Shown: positions 9,465 to 19,661 of the stretch, in pieces
Numbering within the stretch: position 1 is the first letter of the stretch
Layout of the letters: every line of letters starts with the position of its first letter
From: Phoronis australis
Taxonomy: Eukaryota > Phoronida > Phoronidae
Reading direction: 5' to 3'
Length of the DNA: 64,000 nucleotides
NCBI GenBank assembly: GCA_002633005.1
Contig: NMRA01000150.1
Span: forward strand, 530,453 to 594,452
Notes under the pieces: generated by a model
Told to the model about the DNA's origin: nothing
What the model saw: only the letters and a program-made list of their open reading frames with translations
The model's database searches: none
Program-made: the position numbers and the translations under genes

Positions 9465-12400
9465 ATGGCGGTGTCCACTGTTGATAGTTTGAGAACGGAG
9501 ATTAACGATGAGCAAAATCCTTCGCCGAAACTACCCAGAGCAACTCTCGATTCGTTAAAAGAGACAGAGGCATCAGGGGTCCCACTGGACACATCATGGA
9601 CGTTTTGGATTGACAAGTAAGAATAGACAAGTCCGTCAGCATTCGGCTTTCGATTTTGACACAAGCTGAGATGTCGATTTTACACTGTTGCCGGTTTTTT
9701 TTAGTGTTTGAGGGAATGGGGTTTTTCTTCGTTTTAGGTGTTGGTTTTCTAGAGTTCTGTTTGAAATCTGCAGAAATCACTAATGACTTCATTTAGATGA
9801 CCCAGCAACCTGCACAGCTGTCAACGTAGCGCCAAAGACCGGTTGTTGGATTCCTACTTCATTAAAAAATTGGCTCTTAAATTTTAAGGTGATTGACTGT
9901 CTTCATTACCAATGATCACATTTGTTAAAGTGACATTTCATTGCTGTTTATCAGTCAGTGTTGAATTCCTTAAGAAACCACTTCAGTACAAAAAGTACAC
10001 ATCAAAACCAGATGGACTGAACTCTAGTTAAATAAAAATCTTACTTGAAGAAACGAGTGACATCACTAGTAGCTCCGTTGCAATTTGGTGAGATATATCT
10101 TCAAGCATTTAATATTTGAAAAGGGATTTTTTGACAGTGATCTGGACCAAATTTGCAATGTAGTCCTGAGCATAACATGTGGTACAAAACTTGATTACAT
10201 AACGTCCTGTGTAACTCAGGCGCTGATTCCTCAGTAAATACAATGTTAAATATTGTCATTTATTATTTATAGGAAATGTTACATGTTCAATACACAATTT
10301 AAGTTACCATTGTTTTCATTTTTTTTATGTCTTCAAATAATTAATCAATACATTTGAAACTGTTTCTTTTGCTAGAGAAAACGTATAATACAATGCGCTA
10401 GTACATACATATAGGATGTCCACCACGTGAACAGCCTGGGTGAAGTATTTAAAAAATGTCCTGAAAAAGTAAAAGAAACTTCAGAATTCGAAACCTACTT
10501 GGGATAAATACAAAACGTACCTTGATTGGCGTAGATGAAGTAGCATCCCACAAAACATTATTCCGCATTTCGACCGAGACCAAAGGTTGAGGTTGATACA
10601 CGGAATGATAACTCTGGGCACGCTTTGTAGGTACCCCTCCCCCCAGCACTTCTAGTCATATAAAGTGAATACCTTTGATTTCTTTCAGTAACGAAACTAT
10701 TTATTAAATAATATTATGCACATTTATTGTGTCCTTCATTTAGGGCCATTCCAGGAACTTCAGCCAAAGAATATGAAGCAAGTCTGCGTAAACTGTACAC
10801 AGTTAATACTGTTCAGGTAAGGGCTGTGATTGGATGGCATGTCTTGTCACTGTTCAGGTAAGGGCTGCAGTTGGATGGCGCATCTTGTCACTGTTCAGGT
10901 AAGGACTGTGATTGGATGGTGCGTCTTGTCACTGTTCAGGTAGGAATTGTGATTGGTTCGTGCATCTTGTCACTGTTCAGGTAAGGACTGTGATTGGTTG
11001 GTGCATTTTGTCACTGACATTTTAGTGATATGTTACTGATGTGTTAGTGATATTATAGTTTCAAAAACTTACCCTTCCTTTCTGTCATCTCACTGTCATC
11101 AGGATTTCCTGAAGAATTAAAACTTTGAAAAATAAATTTCACAAATATAATACTGGCCAATTATGAGAGAAAACTGTGACATAAAGTGTGGAGATGGCGT
11201 AGTGTCTAATTCCATCTTTGTAGTGTGAGCAGGGAGATGTAGCGACAGAGTAACAAGAATCGAAAACACCATGGTGTTAGTTTGTCGGAATTACTCAATG
11301 TCTCAATATTACATTATTACATATAGCTTGATTGATGTAGATTCTTTGAGTGGTTATTTCATATCATTTTTCTTGCAATTTTTAGAAAACTTTGATGTGT
11401 AGATTTGCATCATGTAAGCCTTTTATAGACAAGATGTTTTTCTCTCGAAAAACTGTTCGATTTCTTAAAATTTACTATTTCAGTTTCTTAAGTAAAATGA
11501 GTTCACCACTTAACATAAACCGCACATCTATGAAAATATTAATAGAGATGATTGAGGGGAAATTGTAAAAAAATAAACTATAAATAACAAAAAGGCTGTA
11601 CTCTCAATTGAAATTTTATATCGATGTTGTGCAGGCCTATGACTTACTGCTTCTGCTGTGCAGTAGTAACAGTCTGATTACCTCAAACAAACTGTGTAAC
11701 TCTCTGTTGGTGATCTTGTCTCATGTTGCAGGCACTCTATAAAGCATTGTTCAGATAGAAAACATGAAATGAGGAAAAACTTAATTTAAGTCTGTTCCAT
11801 AAAGCCTTCCCTAAAAGGATGCCAAACCCTGTTTTGGTCTATTAAGGGATATTAAAACAATTTTCCCATGGAGTCTTTGAAGGAAAATATTGCTCTGTAA
11901 CTTGACAATCCTCAAAAATTTGGAGCAAAATTTGAAAATTCCTTACAAAGTCTGCTAAACGGAAAAGCGTGACCTGCACTTTAGGCAAGTTACACAACAA
12001 CTTTAGGGAAAGACTATACCCAAGAAAAANCCATTCTTGTTGTTTTATTTACCGATTTATATTCTTCATTTCATGAAACAATAGTATCCTTGGGAGGATC
12101 TGGATCACCTTATTTAGTTTCAGATATATTTTCTACGTTATTGAAATAAAAGAAATATTAAAAAGTTAAGTCGGTATCGCAAAATAACAACTGGATTATT
12201 GTCTGTTTGCAAATTGTGCCCAACCCTTTTAAGCTAAACTTAATGTGTCAGGGAATGGGCTGTAGGTCTCTAGTTGTTGTTAAGGAACACCACCAGAGGG
12301 CAATGCATTATATCCCATGATTCATGGAATGGGCTGCAGGACCCCAAGCTATTATCGAGGAACACCAACAGAGGTGTTGATCAGCTTAGTAATACCAAGA

Positions 12401-15400
12401 CTGGGAGAAGAAAACAAACATTATTTTTAATTTATAATTTTTCATATAATAACGGACATTTGTTAATGTTCATGCCTATTTTTGTGATTTTGAGAATTGT
12501 GTCATTAATTCATGCAGTCACATGTACCTGTGCATAATTTTCGAAGTAACTTAGCTACTATTGGGTACTTATGTTGTTTCCAGGGATTTTGGAGTGTCTA
12601 CAATAACATTCCAGAGCCTGACAAGTTAAATATACGCTACAGTTATCATCTAATGAGACATGAACGTCGACCTGTATGGTAGGTGTACTGCTGATTGTTG
12701 AGTCAGTAAAATGTACTAAAGTGTAATGTCTTCTCATTGGTTCATGTGCCAGGTCTAACTGGTCATCTTCATTGATATCAGAAGAACAGAAGTAAAATGT
12801 AGAAGGAATTCTGGCTAGCTATACTTGTGAATAGTTTGTGAACTGGGCAGTAAGGGGAGTATGAATAAGTCTTTATAGTCTCTAGGGAATGCACGATCTC
12901 AGATTATGATAAAACACCCCTCATGTAAGTGAGAATAAAGAGGAGGCAGTGCGGCCTGGTTGATAAGTGCCCGCTTTCTTTACTCGAGGTCGTGGGTTCG
13001 AGTCCCACCAGGTCACACTGCTAAACCCTTGAGCCAGGTTTCTAGCTCCTCAGCTCGGTTTTAACAAAATATTAATAAAGCATTAAAATATTTCCAGGTG
13101 ATCAGTGCAATGGGCCCACATGTGAGGCCTGCGCACGTCTGGTACACCGTGTATCAGACCGCCTGCAGTTATTTTTTTTTAAGTGAAAATAAAAAGGTCA
13201 CTGCTTAATGTGGAAAATCACTTTAGAACAGATTTAAAAAGACTTCCAAGCATTGAATTTAACAATCTTACTCATTGAATTTAACAATCTTATACTCATT
13301 GAATTTAACAAGCTTACTCATTTTTCCAGGGAAGATGAAGTTAACTCAAAAGGTGGAAACTGGCGTCTGAAGTGTTACAAATGGGATACAGTACGTTAGA
13401 GTTCAGATTAATGATAACATTCAGATTAATGATTACATAATTATGTATTATAGTGCATCAGGTGCTGCTACATTCAAATTTCACTGCATTTTTTGTCAGC
13501 ATGAATTTTACTTTGATAAGTGTTGGTATACACAACTCACGCCGTCCCATTGTGTTACCGTATTCGCCGTAATAACCGCCCAGGGCGCTTAGAAAAGTTC
13601 GGTTCAGGGGGGGCGCTTATTATAACCCAAGGCGGTTGAAACCTGGTCTCCGAAACGGGTGTAATCGGAAGCTAAGATTCATAAAATTTACGCTCTGTGA
13701 CGTATATGTAATCTATGAAAGACTTTCAACAAAACTGTGGTGCATTGCTATCAAACTTTGCAGCTAAATCACGACCATTTTACAGAAAATTGTGCTGAAA
13801 TTCCAGGGCGAAAACTCGCCGACTGACTGCCTCGAAATCGCCGTCTTCGATATGGCGATTTCAATGCTTGAATAAAAATGGTTTTGACTCAAGAAAATTA
13901 CCTGAAATCCTCATTAAGTTTTATAAGTAGCATCTCTAAGATTTTTTAAGTTCCCGTGGAGTCTGGATTAACGGCAGGTTTAAGTACAAATCTGTGCATC
14001 TACATGTATTATCGGCAACACGGCGAGAAAAATGTCTGGACGAACAAACATGTTGTTGTCACGTGACGTTTGTTTTGAAGTTCGTCTGCGAATAAGCGAG
14101 CGCGTGCGTGTCACCAGAGTTCATTTGCCAAAGCAGAGACCGTCTTTTGGCAATCTAACTAGCTAGATGTGTCTAAAGAAATTTGCACAGGCAGTAGGCC
14201 TAAACCAGAGCGTGTTTCATTCAGCACTTGCCGGTCTCGTGCTAAAAACTTTCGACATTTGTGTCGGTAAGGCCCATATTAGTCGCCGTGTAGCTGGATG
14301 CGTACGTATAACTATCTGACAGTTATTTTTCGGTGTAAGGGTGTGTAAGCATTCACTGTCAGTTGTCACTTTATCGGATGTTCGGCTTAAAAACACCAAT
14401 TATGGTTAATCAAACAATACATCTCAAAAATAACGCAAACATGTTTTATAGTATTAGAAATTGTCGGAAATTAGTGCCAATATTCATTTCTTATCGATGC
14501 TATGCTACCCGTTTCATGAATGTAAAATTCCCGACTAATGTCTTTGATGACAGGTTCATGTATGTAGCGCGCGCGCTTCCTGGCCACGTGCGTTTAACAC
14601 CGAGTTATTTTTATTCATAAGACAGTCGATGTGTCTACCGAAAGGTCAGACCATAGAGTGGGACACGGTCGTCGCGAGAGAGTAGCAACGCTGTTGCGTT
14701 NNNNNNNNNNNNNNNNNNNNNNNNNNNNNNNNNNNNNNNNNNNNNNNNNNNNNNNNNNNNNNNNNNNNNNNNNNNNNNNNNNNNNNNNNNNNNNNNNNNN
14801 NNNNNNNNNNNNNNNNNNNNNNNNNNNNNNNNNNNNNNNNNNNNNNNNNNNNNNNNNNNNNNNNNNNNNNNNNNNNNNNNNNNNNNNNNNNNNNNNNNNN
14901 NNNNNNNNNNNNNNNNNNNNNNNNNNNNNNNNNNNNNNNNNNNNNNNNNNNNNNNNNNNNNNNNNNNNNNNNNNNNNNNNNNNNNNNNNNNNNNNNNNNN
15001 NNNNNNNNNNNNNNNNNNNNNNNNNNNNNNNNNNNNNNNNNNNNNNNNNNNNNNNNNNNNNNNNNNNNNNNNNNNNNNNNNNNNNNNNNNNNNNNNNNNN
15101 NNNNNNNNNNNNNNNNNNNNNNNNNNNNNNNNNNNNNNNNNNNNNNNNNNNNNNNNNNNNNNNNNNNNNNNNNNNNNNNNNNNNNNNNNNNNNNNNNNNN
15201 NNNNNNNNNNNNNNNNNNNNNNNNNNNNNNNNNNNNNNNNNNNNNNNNNNNNNNNNNNNNNNNNNNNNNNNNNNNNNNNNNNNNNNNNNNNNNNNNNNNN
15301 NNNNNNNNNNNNNNNNNNNNNNNNNNNNNNNNNNNNNNNNNTGTTACTCATGTTGCTCTACACAACTCACCCCGTCACATTGTGTTACTCATGTTGCTCT

Positions 15401-18400
15401 ACACAACTCACCCCGTCCTATTGTGTTACTCATGTTGCAATACACAACTCATGCTGTCCCATTGTGTTACTCATGCAGATTACACAACACAACACAAATT
15501 GATTCATATTAACAAAGGAACAGCAGGTACAGTGCACATTATTTCTCTTTTTTCAGTTGTAATTAACAGTTTGTGGTGTTCGAACAATTCATTTTTCAAC
15601 GATGGATTTAGTGTTATTTGTACGCACTGTCTAAAGTGGATAGGAAAGAATGTTGCTTCATAGTTGTTGGTTTAGGAAATGAAAGCTATGTAGCGTCTAA
15701 TGAGTTTGTGTGTTGACACTGGAGTACTATTTATATACTGTTAACTAAATGATGACATTTTCAGAAAAATGTATGGAAGGAGTTGCTTCTGGCCGCTATA
15801 GGAGAACAGTTCACCGACTGTATGGCTGAAGGTAGTGTATAATACTGTGTTGGTGGTATGAGTCAGTGCTATGTATGTTGTGCAATGTATATTATTGTTT
15901 GATGGTTGAGTCAGGGTCATGTATGATGTACCATCATGCTATGAACACTCCCACTAAATAAGATTGGTCCTAACCCCAGTGGTCAAGGTTTGGAAAATTG
16001 AACTAGACCGTATTTATCCACCTTGGCTGAGTCGCGCTCGGCTCACGATCAAAGGGATGCCGTCAAGCTGCTCTATTCATCGAGTCACGAGCGAGGATAA
16101 TTGGCTTCGCTCACGCGGATATGATCAGCTGATTACAGTCTAGCTAGCAGACTGTACTTTTTATGGAGAGAGTTTTACATAGTTTTTACTGTAATATTTG
16201 AAAACAGGAGCGAAAACAAATATGAGTACAACTTTGAATTTTTCAAATCGGCCCAGGATAAGAGATTTTGCAACACAGCAACACTCACGATTAGTTTCAT
16301 TCGGCGCGCACGAATACAAAAATATAGGACCCAAGTTATTTAGATTTTGGAACACATGCATTGCAATATTCAAAATACGTTTATTATGAATCTTACAAGC
16401 TGTAAAACGTTTTTTAATTTCATTGTGCTCATTCATTGTCATCCGTCAAATCGGCAATTCCCGAGATGTGATCTGCGGTGTGCGTGTATGTGTACAAAAC
16501 ACGTGATTGTTATGTTCCTGAAGTACGAAAATTAAGAAACTTTAGCATGCCGTTATTATTGACAGGGACACGATAAAACGAATTTGGATTTTGACTATAG
16601 TCTTGATACAGCGAGCTGGCTGACCACTGCGTCAGTGTCTCCGTTAGACCCAGAAATTTCACACAGCCCGGGTAGTTCACTTCGTCCCCAACATGTAGAT
16701 CGAGCCTTGGACTATTAATACTCCACGGTAGAGCTAACGACCGTCGGCCTGTGCACACAAAATCTGTGAGTTAACCAGCACTCACCTTGCACGTTGCAGC
16801 CGTTTAAATGAAAAAACAATCTAGTAAACGCCATTTTCCTGCATAATCCTCCGCCTTTTGTAACAAAAAAGTTTATCGTCGATGACCCACACTCGCACGC
16901 TCCGGCACTCACTCTCATACGCAGACGTACTTCAAAACAAATGTCATGTGACAACAACATTTGTGTTCATCCAGTGATTTTTCTCATGTTGTGGGGTACG
17001 ATGTAGCGCAGATTTGCACTTAATCGCAATTAATCTGGACTCCACATGAACTTTAAAAATTGTAGAACATAAGGAAGATTTCAGGTAATTTGTTGAGTCA
17101 AAACTATATTTTTATTCAAGAGTTCAAGTTTTCCTATTGACGATGGCGATTCAGCGACGCATCAGTCAGCAAGTTTTCGCCCTGTGATGAGCACAATTTT
17201 TTGAAAAATTATAGTAATTTAACAATGGAAGTTCATAGCAATGCACCACAGTTTTGTAGAAAGACTGTCATAGGCTAAAAATATGTCACAAAGCGTAAAT
17301 TTTATGAATCCGAGCTTCCGATTTTACCCGTTTGGGAAACCGGCTTTCAACTGCCGTAGACTACATTAAGAATCCCCTCCCCGTGAAATGAATTTTTCTA
17401 AGCGTTTATTAGAGCCAATACAGTATACAGCTTTCCACCAAGATTAGATGATGCTACATTATTCTTTGTTGCATTAGTAACTGGTCTTGGCTAATTATCA
17501 TTTTATGGCCTGGTCATCCATTCAGTCAAAAGTAGTTCTAGAGGTGGCTTATCAGCCAATTATTCACGCATGCTGACTCACAATAGAAGCCTGATAAGAG
17601 TGAAGGTGGATAAATGGGGTGTTCCTACAGTTTCTTGTGCTAGTGGATGTGTTCAGGACATGATGTATAATACTGTGTTGGTGGTATGAGTCAGTGTCAT
17701 GTATGATGTACCATTAGTCCTTTATGCAGCGTACGTCCTAGGCGTCCAAATGGATGCCCAATGTATCATTTAGACGCCCACTGTCAATAGGAACCTTTCA
17801 AGTTTGGACACATACATTGTAATGAATATTAGGAAGCCTATGAAGGCTCACAGTGGGGGCTCTTTTTTCAAAGCAGGAAGAAATATACAATGTATAACAA
17901 TGCAGAATTTGTTAAATGCACGACACTTTTCATTGTTCACTGTCTTTATTCCGTTGCGTTCATGCTTTCTGAACAAAACTCTACTCTCAACTGAACATAG
18001 ATACAGTAACTGACCTAGCGACATAATTAAAAGACGCACGATATTTCGAAACATACTTGTTTCATTCTCAAGTGAAGATAAAATGAAGCAGTAATCATAG
18101 TAATGCCACCACAGTGAAAAGTGTTGTGCATTTAACAAATTCTGTATAACAGAAAACTTGCTCCCGAAGTACAGTCAATGTATAACAATGTATACAAAGT
18201 ATATACAAGGTTGCTACACTCACACTTGGTTGATAGGATTTTAAAAGTCTTAGTCTACAGCTTTTTTAGTAAAAATGCTCACTACAGAAGACTGTTTTGT
18301 AAACTTAGATGTAAAAACCTTGATCTATGCATTTTTTTGTAAAAAAATCTGTGTTTGGAGGGATTGCTGGGGGTGGGGGGTTACGCGTCGGAATCATGGA

Positions 18401-19661
18401 CACCCTGGAATATTAGGAACCCCGTTTTGGACACCCTATTTTCAAAATCCTGTATAAAGGCTTGTGTACCATGTATAACTGTGTTGGTGGTATGAGTCAG
18501 TGGCATGTATATTGTTGTACCATGTATGCTGCTGTAATCCCATCCTTGCACTGCTAAACAATATGGATGTAGTGAATAGGGCTTAGTAAGTCTTCCACAT
18601 GGGGTGTTCCTCTATTAAAATTTCATTGTATTCTTTGGGGTTGTTAGGATCACTCTGTTAAGTGATGTTGTCCACATTGTTGCTCAGGCAGATTATACAA
18701 TACAGGTTGGGACATATTAACAAAGGAACATCAGTTGAGTAGCCCCATTGTGTTGTGACACATATATATAGAGTGGTCTAAAATGAGAGCCATGTCTTCT
18801 CTAATCCCAAAACAAAAGACGCCAACAATACAAGTCCAGGCATTGTGGTAGTGCTGCCCAATGAAATCACAACTTTCAAGTAGAGTGTGATGCCAGACTT
18901 TTTATGGAAATCTTCATCACTTTCATCAAAATTGTAATTTCAAAATATATGTGGCCTTTTTCAGGTGATGAAGTGAGCGGTCTTAGTGTCAGTATTCGTG
19001 AGAGAGATGACATCATACAAGTATGGAATATCAACGCTAGTCAACAGCAGTCATCCACCATTGTTGACAAGATTAGGAAGTTGTTGCCAAAAGTACAGTT
19101 TGCTGCAATCTTTTATAAAGGTACTGGTGAATGTGCAGTAATGTACTCTTCCGATTGGTGAATGTGCAATAGTTAAGTCTTCTGATTGGTGGATATACAT
19201 TAATCAACTTTTCTGATTGGTGGATGTGTAGTAATGTGCTCTTCCGATTGGTGAATGTGTAATTATAGTGAAGTGTTCTCATTCAATGTGTTGTAATCAA
19301 CTCTTTTGATTGGTAAATGTCGAGTTTTCAACATTTTTTGTTTGATGAATCTACAGTGTTTAAACCTCACTCTATATCTTTATACCCCAGTTTATATTCC
19401 ATAATCATTTTACATTTGATTTTTAAACCATTCTCTTGTGAATCGAGAGATACCCGAGATTTATGCTGGCAACCATTTTAGTGCATAGTGAATAAAGCTA
19501 GTGCATATTGAATAACGCTAGTGCATATTGAATAACGCTAGTGAAGTCCTGTTGATACAGTGGATATTGCCTCTTCTCCACTTCTCCTCAACTTATTTTT
19601 ATGCATTGTTCTAGCATTTCAGACACATTCAGCGTTTGAAGGATCACAGAGGCGACCGTGA
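9465..19661 (+). CDS. EIF4E3: Eukaryotic translation initiation factor 4E type 3 (class III cap-binding protein), 7 coding exons, 216 aa
   Basis: Exons: 9465-9616, 10744-10816, 12584-12678, 13330-13390, 15765-15831, 18965-19120, 19615-19661. All junctions are GT-AG and in phase, giving 651 nt. The protein binds the mRNA 5' cap; class III members are described as atypical, competing eIF4Es. Family landmarks as I know them: SWTFWIDK (exon 1), [18 protein letters not shown] (exons 2-3), [16 protein letters not shown] (W107 and E108 are the cap-contacting Trp and Glu), [22 protein letters not shown], and C-terminal FYK-x4-HSAFEG. W78 is the dorsal Trp used by eIF4G-type partners. The position of the first cap-stacking Trp is Tyr61 here (Cys in vertebrate EIF4E3, Tyr in 4EHP). 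The last exon was chosen because acceptor TTCTAG at 19614 keeps phase and restores the FYK-to-AFEG spacing. A gap (14701-15341) lies in intron 4. Confidence 0.95.
10809..11021 (+). repeat. 41-bp x 5 minisatellite containing the exon 2 splice donor of EIF4E3
   Basis: The true exon 2 end CTGTTCAG|GTAAGG (boundary at 10816/10817) is repeated with an exact 41-bp period. Donor boundaries fall at 10816, 10857, 10898, 10939 and 10980. Four copies keep GTAAGG and one reads GTAGGA. Each unit carries 7-8 bases of exon end plus about 33 bases of intron. Confidence 0.95.
12951..13170 (+). mobile_element. tRNA-derived SINE
   Basis: A tRNA-like head at about 12953-13016 has an A box (TGGTTGATAAG, 12958) and a perfect B box (GGGTTCGAGTCCC, 12994-13006). 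Its outer 7 bp (GGCCTGG and CCAGGTC) pair like an acceptor stem with one mismatch. A non-tRNA body of about 150 bp follows, ending near a T-rich tract. The anticodon arm is degenerate, so I read it as a SINE and not a functional tRNA. It lies in intron 3 of EIF4E3. Confidence 0.7.
13255..13322. repeat. Short minisatellite, 23-25 bp x 3, just before EIF4E3 exon 4
   Basis: CATTGAATTTAACAATCTTA-type units stand immediately upstream of the polypyrimidine tract and acceptor of exon 4 (13330). Confidence 0.8.
13549..14640 (+). mobile_element. Non-autonomous DNA-transposon-like repeat, copy A
   Basis: It starts TACCGTATTCGCCGTAATAA directly after a unit of the 40-bp minisatellite that reappears at 15342, so it seems to have inserted into that array. 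An inverted, diverged copy of its first half ends near 17420 (copy B), and a shared left end occurs at 56755 (copy C). A tail segment around 14490-14600 matches 57180-57300 in opposite orientation. No transposase frame is visible. The right boundary is lost near or in the N gap. Confidence 0.6.
14701..15341. other. Assembly gap, 641 N
   Basis: Run of N inside EIF4E3 intron 4. Sequence left of it is transposon-like and sequence right of it is minisatellite, so the gap probably contains the junction of the two. Any long frame crossing it is an artefact. A single N also occurs at 12030. Confidence 0.98.
15342..15490. repeat. Minisatellite, about 40 bp x 3-4, interrupted by copy A of the transposon-like repeat
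   Basis: Units read TGTTACTCATGTTGCTCTAC followed by ACAACTCACCCCGTC(A/C). One further unit of the same family stands at 13527-13548, on the other side of the transposon-like repeat and gap. Confidence 0.85.
15838..18530. repeat. Three dispersed copies of a donor-proximal intron segment (EIF4E3 intron 5)
   Basis: GTATAATACTGTGTTGGTGG followed by TATGAGTCAGTG starts 6 bases after the exon 5 donor (15831). It recurs at about 17665 and, slightly shortened, at about 18473. Between the copies lie the composite element and unique-looking sequence. Confidence 0.75.
16010..17617. mobile_element. Composite element with short terminal inverted repeats, including copy B (inverted)
   Basis: ATTTATCCACCTT near 16012 and its complement AAGGTGGATAAAT near 17605 look like terminal inverted repeats of a roughly 1.6-kb insertion in EIF4E3 intron 5. 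Inside, about 16900-17420 is the reverse complement of about 13549-14110, with landmarks such as the GACTCAA/TTGAGTC and CACCACAGTTTTGT regions. Small open frames inside (for example 16161-16442) have no recognisable transposase. I infer a nested, non-autonomous element. Confidence 0.5.
19121..19290 (+). repeat. About 30-bp minisatellite starting at the EIF4E3 exon 6 donor
   Basis: From the donor TAAAG|GTACTGG onward, degenerate units of TTCCGATTGGTGAATGTGCA plus about 10 bases repeat five times. The first unit overlaps the first 20 bases of the intron. Confidence 0.75.

Noticed and set aside
12951-13018. Functional tRNA gene
   Set aside because: The A and B boxes and acceptor stem are present, but no valid anticodon arm forms and a SINE-like body follows.
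14631-15512. Long frames on both strands across 14631-15512
   Set aside because: They are created by the run of N and have no real codons inside it.
18904-19161. 85-codon frame as a separate gene
   Set aside because: It is EIF4E3 exon 6 with flanking intron. The true exon is 18965-19120.
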